Position numbers and translations under genes: made by a program
The notes under the pieces: generated by a model
Told to the model about the DNA's origin: nothing
Database searches by the model: none
The model's input: the letters and a program-made list of their open reading frames with translations, nothing else
Assembly: GCA_902810755.1 (NCBI GenBank)
Contig: CADDYT010000008.1
Coordinates: 21,348-85,347 of the forward strand
Origin: Chloroflexota bacterium
Lineage (GTDB): Bacteria; Chloroflexota; Ktedonobacteria; Ktedonobacterales; Ktedonobacteraceae
DNA: 64,000 nucleotides
Reading direction: 5' to 3'
Part shown: positions 26,609 to 34,393 of the stretch, in pieces
Layout: the number at the start of each line of letters is the position of its first letter
How positions within the stretch are numbered: the first letter of the stretch is position 1

Positions 26609-27979
26609 ATGGCAGAAACTAACGTAAACACCTATCTTGAAACGCATCCTGACGAGGCGCAGGCCCTGCTGGAGCAATTGACGCGGCAGCCGAGCGTGGC
26701 GGCGCAGGGGCTGGGCATGGCGGAGATGGCCGACCTGGTGGAGCGGCTGCTGCAAGAGACGGGTTTCTCCACGCAGAGACTGCATGCCGAGGGCGCGCCA
26801 ACGGCCATCTACGGCGAACTGCGCGGGCGCAGTCCCTACACCGTGCTGCTCTACAACCATTACGATGTGCAGCCTGCCGAGCCGCTGGAGTTGTGGAATA
26901 CGCCGCCGTTCGAGCCGACGGTGCGCGAGGGCAAGCTTTTTGCGCGCGGCTCCGCCGACAACAAGGGGGAGATTTCCGCCCGTTTAGCCGCCATTCGCGC
27001 GCTGCTCGCAACTGAGGGCGAACTGCCGATCACGCTGCGCTGGATTATCGAGGGTGAGGAGGAGGTGGGCAGCCCGCATTTCGCGGCCATCGCCGAGCAG
27101 TACGCGCCATTGCTCCAGGCCGATGCCTGTTTCTGGGAGGGCGCGCATTTCGGCCCCACCGGTCGCCCGGAATTGCTGCTCGGCACCAAGGGGCTGCTCT
27201 ACGTGCAGCTTGACGTGGAGGGCGCGGGTATCGATGCCCATTCCGGTTCGGCCCCCATCCTGCCTGCCCCGGCATGGCGGCTCGTGCATGCGCTGGCCTC
27301 GCTCAAGACACCGGAGGGGCGTGTCCTCATTCCCGGCTTCTATGATGACGTGCTGCCGCCCTCGGAGCAGCAACTGGCGGCCATCGCCGACCAGCCCGAC
27401 ATGGATGCCGAACTGCGCGAAGCCTACCGGGTCGATGCCTTCGTCGATAATCTCTCCGGCGCGGCCCTGCGCGAGCGGCTGATGTTCACCCCCACCTGCA
27501 ATATCGCCGGTCTGCTCAGCGGCTACACCGGCTCCGGCGTCAAAACCGTGCTGCCAGCAAAAGCGATGGCGAAGATCGATTTCCGCCTCGTCCCCAACCA
27601 GGAGCCGCAGGATATCGCGGCCAAATTGCGCGCCTACCTGGATGCGCAGGGCTACAGCGATGTCCGCCTCAGCGTCCTCGGCGGCGCGCCGCCCGTCGTG
27701 ACGCCGATGGAGGAGCCGATTGTGCAGCGCGTGAAAGAGATCGCGCAGGAGTATAGCGGACAGAGGCCGGTCATCAACCCCATCGCGGGCGGGACATTGC
27801 CCCTGCTGGGGGCGCTGCGCCGCTTTGTCGGCGTTCCCGGCCTCGCCGTCCCCGGCAACCCGACCTACTGGGCCAACGGCGCCCACGCCCCCAACGAGCA
27901 TATCCGCCTCGGCGATCTGCAGCAGGCCGTGCGCTTCAACTGCTACCTGTTCTCTTCTCTGGAAGAGGGGATGAAATAA
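26609..27979 (+). CDS. second M20 family peptidase
   Basis: Paralogue of the preceding gene, 456 residues, same architecture. Ligands are His84 and Asp86 in YNHYDVQP, Asp117 in RGSADNKG, and Glu150/Glu151 in IEGEEEVGS. The C-terminal ligand His lies in NGAHAPNE. GGACAGGAG overlaps the end of the upstream gene and serves as ribosome-binding site. The last five codons and the stop (Glu-Glu-Gly-Met-Lys-stop) lie inside a 92-bp perfect palindrome, and the convergent tryptophan dioxygenase gene ends with exactly the same six codons. Confidence 0.92.
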   Translation: MAETNVNTYLETHPDEAQALLEQLTRQPSVAAQGLGMAEMADLVERLLQETGFSTQRLHAEGAPTAIYGELRGRSPYTVLLYNHYDVQPAEPLELWNTPPFEPTVREGKLFARGSADNKGEISARLAAIRALLATEGELPITLRWIIEGEEEVGSPHFAAIAEQYAPLLQADACFWEGAHFGPTGRPELLLGTKGLLYVQLDVEGAGIDAHSGSAPILPAPAWRLVHALASLKTPEGRVLIPGFYDDVLPPSEQQLAAIADQPDMDAELREAYRVDAFVDNLSGAALRERLMFTPTCNIAGLLSGYTGSGVKTVLPAKAMAKIDFRLVPNQEPQDIAAKLRAYLDAQGYSDVRLSVLGGAPPVVTPMEEPIVQRVKEIAQEYSGQRPVINPIAGGTLPLLGALRRFVGVPGLAVPGNPTYWANGAHAPNEHIRLGDLQQAVRFNCYLFSSLEEGMK

Positions 27980-28053
27980 AAGGAAACCGGCATATGGCCC
28001 GCGTTCGCGAACGCGGGCCATATGCCGGTTTCCTTTTATTTCATCCCCTCTTC
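27962..28053. repeat. 92-bp perfect palindrome spanning both 3' gene ends
   Basis: Centred at 28007/28008, with 46-bp half-sites and no spacer or mismatch. It includes the last 18 bases of the peptidase gene and the last 18 bases of the tryptophan dioxygenase gene on the other strand. A transcript from either side would form a 46-bp hairpin. It probably terminates both genes. Confidence 0.95.
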
Positions 28054-28752
28054 GTCCGCTATCTTTGTGAGCTGGTTGCGTACTTCCCAGAGGTCGGGGT
28101 AGAAGCAATCGTTGAGGGTACGCTCAAGCACCTGCATGGGAGTGCCGCCGGTGCCGGTCGAGCCGGGGCCGATCATCCGCCTCGCCAGCTTGATGTGCTG
28201 GTCGCGGAAAATCTGGAAAATTTCGTCGTAGTCGGTGAGAGCCTCGGCAAAGGCGAGCAGGAGCGGGTAGCGGTCGGCGTGGATGTAGATATCGATGAGC
28301 GAAACCTGCTCGTGTGCCAGCACGGCGCAAAAATCGTCCCACAGCAGGGGCGAAAGGGTCATCAGGGCGTGGAAGCCGGGCGAATCGGTGCCGGCGCCAT
28401 CGCCGAGGACCAGGCGGAAGCCATGAAAGTCCCAGGGAGACATCGTTTCCAGCATGCGCATATTGTCCAGCATCAGGTGCTGGATTTTGATAACGCGCTG
28501 CATCAGCCGCGTGGCGTTGAGCAGGTCGAAGCGTTGGAGCAACGCGCGAATGGTGCGCAGTTCAAAGGCCGCTTCCTTCCACCACAACTCAAATACCTGA
28601 TGGACGACCTGAAACTGCAATTCATCGTGGTGCGCCAGTTGCTCTTCCGGCTTCTGGAGCGAGAGCAATTCTTCCGTGCGCAGATATTTCTCGTAGGTGC
28701 TTTCTCCGGGAGCGTGCCGCCGTGTCCTGTGCGGCGTCATATTCTTGACCAT
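28036..28752 (-). CDS. kynA: tryptophan 2,3-dioxygenase
   Basis: Heme dioxygenase of 238 residues that opens the indole ring of L-tryptophan to N-formylkynurenine, the first step of the kynurenine pathway. The motif HHDELQFQVVHQVFELWWKE carries the substrate-site His of the family, the heme-ligand His is expected in DQHIKLARRMIG, and GSTGTGG is the substrate-binding loop. The length is slightly short compared with about 280-residue homologues. ATG 28752 is chosen for the GAGAGGG about 11 bases upstream; ATG 28740 or an upstream GTG are alternatives. No kynureninase or formamidase gene is nearby. The extreme C-terminus is encoded by the 92-bp palindrome. Confidence 0.92.
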   Translation of the reverse strand: MVKNMTPHRTRRHAPGESTYEKYLRTEELLSLQKPEEQLAHHDELQFQVVHQVFELWWKEAAFELRTIRALLQRFDLLNATRLMQRVIKIQHLMLDNMRMLETMSPWDFHGFRLVLGDGAGTDSPGFHALMTLSPLLWDDFCAVLAHEQVSLIDIYIHADRYPLLLAFAEALTDYDEIFQIFRDQHIKLARRMIGPGSTGTGGTPMQVLERTLNDCFYPDLWEVRNQLTKIADEEGMK

Positions 28753-28815
28753 CGTAGTTTTCCCTCTCTGGAATGCTGCCAGAGGCGTCATTGCCACGTA
28801 ACCGGAACGCATTAC

Positions 28816-29127
28816 CTATCGTTTCGCCTTCTTATGCTTTTCGGCCCTGCGCTGCTTCTCCACGGCTTCGGCCTGCTGGTTGTAAGAACTCGCGCCGGGC
28901 AGCGTGACATCGGGCGTAGTATGCGCGGGGACGCGGGCACTGGACACGCCGGCCTCCATGTCATAGGCGATCTCAACCATCTGGTCGGTGCGCGTGGGCA
29001 TGGGTCTCTCGCCCGGCGGCGGCGGCGTCGCCTGCGGCCCCGCCTTCGATGTCGGCCAGGGCGGTAGCGGCGGAATTTTGACAATGGGCTGTACAGCTTT
29101 CTCTTGCTGCTCTTTCTCTAGCTGCAT
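28816..29127 (-). CDS. small proline-rich hypothetical protein
   Basis: A 103-residue protein of unknown function. It is rich in Pro, Gln and Lys (KIPPLPPWP, ATPPPPGERP) with a charged helical tail (AEAVEKQRRAEKHKKAKR), and probably disordered. There is no signal peptide, no cysteine and no membrane segment. It is accepted as real because GGAGG lies five bases before ATG 29127 and because it ends 63 bp before the tryptophan dioxygenase start on the same strand, which suggests co-transcription. Confidence 0.6.
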   Translation of the reverse strand: MQLEKEQQEKAVQPIVKIPPLPPWPTSKAGPQATPPPPGERPMPTRTDQMVEIAYDMEAGVSSARVPAHTTPDVTLPGASSYNQQAEAVEKQRRAEKHKKAKR

Positions 29128-29207
29128 AGGGACCTCCTCTGTCCTTTTCCTCTATTGTATCACGTATGGGAGAAGAGTGAAGGCACATTTACCTGAAAAG
29201 GTCAGCC

Positions 29208-30272
29208 CTATCTCCCTCTGGCAACGAAGAAGAGTCCGGCGATGCCGATGATATAGAGAAACAACACTGTCAGGGAGTCGAGGCCGATGATTTTGAAGAT
29301 GCGAGGGCGAAAGATCAGCCCGTAGAGGTAGACGGAGACGAGCAGAATCCCCAGGCCGGAAAGGTAGATATCCGTATTGTTGGCGTGCGGCAGGACAGCT
29401 TCACCGGAAAGCAGGTTTGCCAGAAAAAAGAGGACGGGCAGGAAGGCATTGCCGCCCATGATATCACTGACCGCCATTGTATAGTCATTAACTTTGATTG
29501 AAGCCAGACCGGTCGAGAGGTCGGGCAGTGAAGTGGTGAAGGCAAGCGCGGTGGCGGCGAAGACAACGCCACTCCATCCCATGTGCATCGCAATCTGATT
29601 GCTGGTCTCTTCGAGTACAACCCCGGCAGCCAGGGTGAAGAGGGAAGCGATGGTGAAGACAATGACAATCATGGTAAAACTCATCCCTTTGATGTGTGTC
29701 GCCCGCGCCACCTTTGAACGTTTCGACAGGCCCGCCTGGCTGCCCGGCGCCTGCCCTTTCTCCTGCCAGGGTAAGTCGCGACGCGCTTTGTCGATCAGCA
29801 TGATGCCGACGACCCAGATAGCGGCAATGAAAAAGCCACCAGGGGCAATACGGACAAAGATGAGCGATGAGGGTAGCTGCGTCGCCATAATAGCCACGAC
29901 GAGTACGGCCACGACCAGCACGCCTTCAAGAGCCAGTACGAGAGAGGCAGCATAGTAGGTCAGCGCGCCTTTGCGCCCCAGACCGAATACATCTTCGACG
30001 ACGAGAACCAGCGTCTGCATGGCAATGCCGCCCAGGATATCGCCCGTCGCAATATCAATATGATGGGCAATAGAGGCGCTGACGACAATGGCAAGCTCTG
30101 GTAGATTGGTGATGAAGCCCAGAATAATCAGCCCGCCAAGTGCTTCCCCGATATGGAAGCGATCAGAAATCATGTCCGTCGTTTCAGAAACATAGATACC
30201 TGCTATCCAGACAATGATAGCTGAAACCACAAACAGAATAACAAGAACGGGAAAAGAAAGTGCCTGAAACAT
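29208..30272 (-). CDS. sodium/calcium exchanger family membrane protein
   Basis: A 354-residue integral membrane protein of the CaCA superfamily with about ten to eleven hydrophobic segments in two halves. The first alpha-repeat reads GLIILGFITNLPELAIV and is followed by GDILGGIAMQT. The second reads ATALAFTTSLPDLSTG and is followed by SDIMGGNAFL. The paired TN/TSLPE-D acidic residues are the cation ligands. A charged cytoplasmic loop (about 165-200) links the halves. It probably exchanges Ca2+ or another cation for H+ or Na+. It starts at ATG 30272 with GGAGAG upstream. Confidence 0.88.
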   Translation of the reverse strand: MFQALSFPVLVILFVVSAIIVWIAGIYVSETTDMISDRFHIGEALGGLIILGFITNLPELAIVVSASIAHHIDIATGDILGGIAMQTLVLVVEDVFGLGRKGALTYYAASLVLALEGVLVVAVLVVAIMATQLPSSLIFVRIAPGGFFIAAIWVVGIMLIDKARRDLPWQEKGQAPGSQAGLSKRSKVARATHIKGMSFTMIVIVFTIASLFTLAAGVVLEETSNQIAMHMGWSGVVFAATALAFTTSLPDLSTGLASIKVNDYTMAVSDIMGGNAFLPVLFFLANLLSGEAVLPHANNTDIYLSGLGILLVSVYLYGLIFRPRIFKIIGLDSLTVLFLYIIGIAGLFFVARGR

Positions 30273-30468
30273 GGCTACATCTCTCCTCTATGGCCACCGC
30301 TAGAAGCTGGCTGGAACCTGCCTGTATAAAGGTTGACCTTGCCTACCTGTTGCACGGGAAATCTTCCAGAAGCGTTTCAACAGGATGTTGAAGGCAAGGG
30401 AAGGACGTAAGACTGGTACTTCAGGGTCATTCGTCCCTATCAATGCGCTTCGGTACGTTGCATAGTAT

Positions 30469-30494
30469 AAGGGATGGGTTTGCTCCCATCCCTT
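30469..30494. other. 10-bp hairpin in the leader of the epimerase gene
   Basis: Arms 30469-30478 and 30485-30494 pair perfectly around a 6-base loop, 52 bp upstream of ATG 30547. It could be a 5' UTR stabiliser or the terminator of a transcript arriving from upstream; no U-tract follows. Confidence 0.4.
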
Positions 30495-30546
30495 GTCTAT
30501 TGATGCACTAACAGGATACGCTGGAAAAGTGGAGGAAATATCGTCT

Positions 30547-31587
30547 ATGCGCGTGCTGATTACCGGGGCCACCGGCTTGCTCGGCGGACACCTGATTCGA
30601 GCGTTGCAGGAGCGAGGGGAGCAGATTCGCGCCCTGGTGCTGCCTGTAGAAAACGCGGATAAGCTGATTGAGCAGGGCGTGGAGGTGGTGCGGGGGGATA
30701 TTACGGATGCCAGTACGCTTGGCCCTGCCGTGAAAGATGTCGAGTTAATTTTTCATCTTGCCGGCATGATGGGCGTCTGGCGCCCGCTGGCCGATTACCG
30801 GCTGGTCAATGTGACCGGCACGGAAAATCTCTATAAGGCGGCGCAGGCTGCCGGGGTGCGCCGCTTCGTGCATACCAGCTCCCATACCGTCTACGGCCTC
30901 GGTCATGGCCGCTTCATGGTGGAGGAAGACCCGCTGAAGCCCGACCCCGACCCGTACAGCATCACGAAGGCCGAAGGCGACCGCATGATGCGGCGACTGA
31001 TGATCGATAGCAACGTGGAGACGGTTATTTTGCGTCCCGGCACCTTCTTTGGCCCCGGCGACCGCCTGCACTTCGGACGCATGGCACAGAAGATGAAGGA
31101 TGGGAAGGGCCTGATTATCGGTAAGGGCGATAACGCGCTGCCCTTCTGCTATGTGACCGACGTGGTGCAGGGCTTCATGCTGGCCGCCTACCATGAGAAC
31201 GCGCCCGGCAACGTCTATAACATCACCAACGACCGCCCGCTGACACAGCAGGAGATGTTCGATGCCATCGCCGATGCCGTCGGCGGCAAGCGGCCCACAC
31301 TGCACCTGCCCTACCTGCCCATCTACTACGGCAGCATTGTCGCGGAGAAGGTGGTGGCTCCCCTGACACGCACAAAGCCCATTGTGACGCAGTTGGGCGC
31401 GCTCATGTTTGGCAGCGACAACCGGCACAGCGTCGAGAAGGCGCGGCGCGAACTGGGCTACGAACCGAAAGTAGACCTGCGCGAAGGTATTTTGCTGGCG
31501 GCTGAATGGTTCAACGCCGGCGGCATGGATCAGCCTTCCGTCACCCAGGCCAGCCAGAACGCTCCCCTGGCCGGTGCGAGAAGGTAA
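30547..31587 (+). CDS. NAD-dependent epimerase/dehydratase (3-beta-HSD-like SDR)
   Basis: Extended short-chain dehydrogenase of 346 residues. The nucleotide-binding motif TGATGLLGGHL is at the N-terminus. The catalytic Ser-Tyr-Lys set appears as TSSHTVYG and YSITK, and the RPGTFFGPGDR loop closes the substrate pocket. The similarity is to sterol/hopanoid and dihydroflavonol reductase-like SDRs rather than to UDP-sugar epimerases. The product is unknown. ATG 30547 is preferred over the upstream in-frame start because GGAGG lies about 10 bases before it and the Rossmann motif begins directly after. The stop abuts a 62-bp palindrome. Confidence 0.88.
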   Translation: MRVLITGATGLLGGHLIRALQERGEQIRALVLPVENADKLIEQGVEVVRGDITDASTLGPAVKDVELIFHLAGMMGVWRPLADYRLVNVTGTENLYKAAQAAGVRRFVHTSSHTVYGLGHGRFMVEEDPLKPDPDPYSITKAEGDRMMRRLMIDSNVETVILRPGTFFGPGDRLHFGRMAQKMKDGKGLIIGKGDNALPFCYVTDVVQGFMLAAYHENAPGNVYNITNDRPLTQQEMFDAIADAVGGKRPTLHLPYLPIYYGSIVAEKVVAPLTRTKPIVTQLGALMFGSDNRHSVEKARRELGYEPKVDLREGILLAAEWFNAGGMDQPSVTQASQNAPLAGARR

Positions 31588-31649
31588 GAATAAGCGAGCA
31601 AGCAGAGGAGCCAGCCCGCGGGCTGGCTCCTCTGCTTGCTCGCTTATTC
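31588..31649. terminator. 62-bp perfect palindrome at the convergent 3' ends
   Basis: 31-bp half-sites without spacer or mismatch, centred at 31618/31619. The left edge directly follows the TAA of the epimerase gene, and the right arm contains the last codon and stop of the minus-strand zinc-ribbon gene. It is likely a bidirectional terminator. Confidence 0.8.
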
Positions 31650-31919
31650 AGACATAGTCGAAACTTTTTTCCCCGCCGCTTTGAATCCGAACTTCCTGAT
31701 GGTGCTGCGCAGCCAGGGCGCGGTGGGGCCATCGTCGATACGCTTGCTGGTCTCGACCAGGAAGGGCGCTGTATCCGGTTTGGGCTTCAACTGGTTGGCC
31801 TGCCGCAGCGACGCCAGTTCCTCGTAATGCTGGAAGGCCCAGTACAGGTTGACGCGGCATCCCTTACAGTTTTTTGCATCGTCCTCATTTGCTGTTCCAC
31901 ATTGCGGACACTCTGTCAT
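31644..31919 (-). CDS. small zinc-ribbon protein
   Basis: A 91-residue protein beginning MTECPQCGTANEDDAKNCKGCRVNLYWAF. The four cysteines in a CPxC-x11-CxxC pattern form a zinc ribbon. The rest is charged and helical with a basic C-terminus (RSTIRKFGFKAAGKK). Proteins of this kind are usually adaptor or nucleic-acid-contacting modules. ATG 31919 has CAGGA six bases upstream and begins right at the ribbon; the in-frame start at 31937 is less likely. It is 26 bp after the response regulator stop and probably co-transcribed with it. Confidence 0.75.
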   Translation of the reverse strand: MTECPQCGTANEDDAKNCKGCRVNLYWAFQHYEELASLRQANQLKPKPDTAPFLVETSKRIDDGPTAPWLRSTIRKFGFKAAGKKVSTMSE

Positions 31920-31945
31920 ACATTTCCTGCCTTTCATTCACTATC

Positions 31946-32734
31946 TTAAATCAACCCCATGCGCATGGCTTCGGCGACAGCCTGGGCGCGGTCGGCGACC
32001 TGCAGCTTGCGGTAGATATCCTGCATCTTGCGCTTGACCGTGACCTCGCTCCAGAACTTGAGGGCCGCGATCTCTTTGTTGGTGCAGCCACGGGCTGCGA
32101 AGCGTACCAGTTCGATTTCCTGATCGCTCAGACCCCGCTGCAGGCGCTCGCGCTCCCTGGCCATACGGCTGAACTCGTTCAACACGTGCGTGAGCGCCTG
32201 CGGCTCGCCCACGACGCGCTGGCCCTGGTAGATGGCCCGCAGGGAGGAGAGCAGCTCGTCGGCGGGCAACGCCTTTTGCAGGAAGCCGTGGACGCCGATG
32301 CGCAGCGCAAGGAACAGGCTCTCATCCTCACAGTGACCGGTGAGGATGACCACGCGCATGTTCGTTTCCGGGCAGGCCCGCAGCAACTGTTGCGCGAAAT
32401 CCAGCCCGTTGCCCTCACCCAGAAAAATGTCCAGCAGCACGATGTCCGGCCGCAGTTGCCGGGCGAGCGCGAGCGCGTCACTGGCCGTCGCGGCCTGCCC
32501 GATGACCTCGAAGTCATGCTGTTCGTTGAGGATGATGCAGACGCCCCGGCGCACGACTTCGTAGTCGTCGACCACCAGCACGCGAATACGAGCCGTCTCC
32601 CGGCCTTGCTCTCGCTGCTCTCCCTCACCCGATTCCGCCACGAGTTCTTGTTGTGCTTCCTGCTCCGGTTCGCATAGCTTCATTGCAACTTCCACCGCGA
32701 CGCTATGTCGTGCAACTGATAATTCTGTCTTCAT
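31946..32734 (-). CDS. NarL/LuxR-family response regulator
   Basis: A 262-residue two-component regulator. The receiver domain (about 50-170) has the acidic pair in LVVDDYEV (Asp56/Asp57), phospho-acceptor Asp102 in IVLLDIFLGEG, Thr in VILTGH and Lys in FLQKALP. The LuxR-type DNA-binding domain (about 200-260) shows LSDQEIELVRFAARGCTNKEIAALKFWSEVTVKRKM, split here only by normal spacing. The first 45 residues are an acidic, Gln/Glu-rich extension that is unusual, and ATG at residue 18 is an alternative start. No kinase is adjacent; the orphan kinases in this window are candidates only by guess. Confidence 0.9.
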   Translation of the reverse strand: MKTELSVARHSVAVEVAMKLCEPEQEAQQELVAESGEGEQREQGRETARIRVLVVDDYEVVRRGVCIILNEQHDFEVIGQAATASDALALARQLRPDIVLLDIFLGEGNGLDFAQQLLRACPETNMRVVILTGHCEDESLFLALRIGVHGFLQKALPADELLSSLRAIYQGQRVVGEPQALTHVLNEFSRMARERERLQRGLSDQEIELVRFAARGCTNKEIAALKFWSEVTVKRKMQDIYRKLQVADRAQAVAEAMRMGLI

Positions 32735-32913
32735 GGCTCACACCAGGCCACCCGTAGGAACACAATGAATTGCGCTCCCCAGGCCACCCGCAAGGGATGG
32801 CCCTACTATATACGAGTTCTCACTACACCGTTCCATTTATGCCTGACCTGTTCGGTTCTGGCGAGTACAATAGTTCCGAAACGTCTAGCGTTCCATTGAC
32901 CGCTTGCTTTCGT
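32735..32913. other. downstream flank of the TnpB gene
   Basis: This is where the right end and the guide (omega) RNA of a TnpB element would be expected, immediately 3' of the minus-strand stop. I cannot define an end or a guide boundary. It also carries a GGCC-rich hairpin unit and part of a second unit (about 32742-32757). Confidence 0.35.
32782..32802. repeat. GGCC-rich REP-like hairpin unit
   Basis: GGCCACCC and GGGATGGCC pair around GCAA with one bulged base. The core resembles the units at 16861-17044 (GCCACCCC with CCTACT at the edge), which supports a dispersed repeat family. Confidence 0.55.
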
Positions 32914-34119
32914 TTATGCGCGAAGGCGCACCGGGCGAACTACCACGCCCTCTACCCCATCGGCAAAAGCGTTTGGAGCTACTTTCCTGATGATGTTGGC
33001 GCTGCCATTGACATCGGCATTGAGAAGACGGCCATCAGCAGCTCGGAACAATCCTCGCTTCAGCCGCTGGCCTGCATAGGTTTCGTGCTTGCCTATTGGC
33101 TCGTGATCGAGAAAACTGCACTTGCTGGTGTAGGACTCTTCGGTGATGATGACGCCAATGCCCACCAGTTCGCCTTTATAAGCCAGCATCTGGATGAAAC
33201 GGGCATGAGGAATCGCCACGAATTGCTGGTTGTTCCTTTTGCCCATGTTCACTTCCTGTTTCCAGTTCGGGTTCTTGCCAATGACCAGCGTGCCGATGCC
33301 CTCTTCAACGAGCAAATTGACCATACGCCGACTGGCAGTGTGGAGATAGTGATTGATGCGGCGTGTCCGTGTGGTGGCAAGCCGTTCCAGCCGGTGTGAG
33401 CAACGACGGCGAGCATCCATTTTCATCAGCTTCTCATCAAGTTCCGCTTTGCGCTTGTTGTAGAACTGGTTGATTGACTTCACTGGACGCCCGTTAACAA
33501 TATGTGGCACAAAGCCTTTCTTGTTTGAGGTTAGCGTAGCCAGATTATCAACGCCAATGTCGATGCCAGCGTAGAGCGTCGGGTTTACATCAGCCTGTAC
33601 CGGCTCACGGCTAGAGACCACTTCCACCACGTAGAAGCCGTGACGAGGGATGATGCGTACCTGATCGACGTTCTGATGAGCCGTTTTGATGCGGATAGGC
33701 AAGCCTGATGGTTGAATACAACCTTGCCGGAGAGCAGGTTTGCTGAGAGCTTGAATGGTGTAAACAAGCAAGTTGCGACCCTTCTGCTTATCTTTGTATC
33801 TGGGCAATGAGGGACGGCCTGAGAACTTCTCAGGATGTTCTCTCCATTGAGCTATGGCTTTGAAAAAGGATTGCCAGTTCTTATCCAACGTCCTGAGAAC
33901 CTGTTGAGAGACTTTAGCAGGCAAGGCTTTGTAGGCGTCGTGAGACTTCATACGCCGATGCATCTCATGATAGTTGAGATAGACGCCCTCTTTGATGAAA
34001 GCTTGCCGTATCTCATAGTTGGCAGCATTGTACAGGTTCTTGGAGGCAAAAGCCGCCTGATCTATAGCTTCATAGCGACTGTCACCTTTGCGGATAACGT
34101 GTTGTTCGACCAGTTGCAT
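32914..34119 (-). CDS. tnpB: TnpB-type RNA-guided nuclease (IS200/IS605 OrfB family)
   Basis: A 401-residue protein of the OrfB/TnpB family, full length. The split RuvC nuclease is complete: Asp187 in GIDIGVDN, Glu328 in ITEESYTSKCS, and Asp369 in LNADVNGSANI. The N-terminal oligonucleotide-binding wedge region contains SQQVLRTLDKNWQSFF. TnpB nicks or cuts DNA using an RNA made from the 3' end of its own gene. The usual CxxC...CxxC zinc knuckle between the Glu and last Asp is missing; only Cys334 remains, although the spacing is kept. No TnpA transposase is present, so mobility would depend on one in trans. The start overlaps the upstream ribbon-helix-helix gene by 38 bp. Confidence 0.92.
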   Translation of the reverse strand: MQLVEQHVIRKGDSRYEAIDQAAFASKNLYNAANYEIRQAFIKEGVYLNYHEMHRRMKSHDAYKALPAKVSQQVLRTLDKNWQSFFKAIAQWREHPEKFSGRPSLPRYKDKQKGRNLLVYTIQALSKPALRQGCIQPSGLPIRIKTAHQNVDQVRIIPRHGFYVVEVVSSREPVQADVNPTLYAGIDIGVDNLATLTSNKKGFVPHIVNGRPVKSINQFYNKRKAELDEKLMKMDARRRCSHRLERLATTRTRRINHYLHTASRRMVNLLVEEGIGTLVIGKNPNWKQEVNMGKRNNQQFVAIPHARFIQMLAYKGELVGIGVIITEESYTSKCSFLDHEPIGKHETYAGQRLKRGLFRAADGRLLNADVNGSANIIRKVAPNAFADGVEGVVVRPVRLRA

Positions 34120-34270
34120 CTGCTTCCATCCCTAAACACTGCTCTAAACACCAGACTAATTGTGCATTCATGGAACGATGCTGCTTTTGTGCCTCTTGCC
34201 GTAAGGCTTCTAACACTTTTTGAGGCAGATAAGCAGTAAATTGTGGGTTCCTATTTGTTTTCTTGCTCAT
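34082..34270 (-). CDS. Arc-like ribbon-helix-helix DNA-binding protein
   Basis: A 62-residue protein, MSKKTNRNPQFTAYLPQKV at the start. The pattern NPQFTAYLP (DNA-contacting strand) followed by KVLEALRQEAQKQHRS and MNAQLVWCLEQCL (two helices with the RSMN turn) is typical of Arc/MetJ repressors. Its 3' end overlaps the tnpB start by 38 bp in another frame, so the two genes are co-transcribed. The promoter upstream is bracketed by an inverted repeat that looks like its own operator. Inference: an autorepressor that keeps tnpB expression low. Confidence 0.75.
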   Translation of the reverse strand: MSKKTNRNPQFTAYLPQKVLEALRQEAQKQHRSMNAQLVWCLEQCLGMEADATGRTTRYPQR

Positions 34271-34305
34271 ACCAGTATGATACCATAGTAATACAGGTAT
34301 GTCAA
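34268..34305 (-). promoter_or_regulatory. sigma-70 promoter with overlapping operator for the RHH-tnpB pair
   Basis: On the minus strand TTGACA (34300-34305) and TATCAT (34277-34282) are separated by exactly 17 bp. An inverted repeat with 11-bp arms (34268-34278 and 34291-34301, one mismatch, 12-bp centre) covers the -10 and touches the -35 and the start codon. With initiation about 7 bases past the -10, the transcript would begin at or next to ATG 34270, i.e. be leaderless. Confidence 0.75.
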
Positions 34306-34393
34306 GGACAGGTTCCTCAGAGATTGTCAAGGTTACGCTACTGTTTCAGTGAATGTTTATCATACCTTTCGCAGACGGTCGGCAAAAGCCAGA

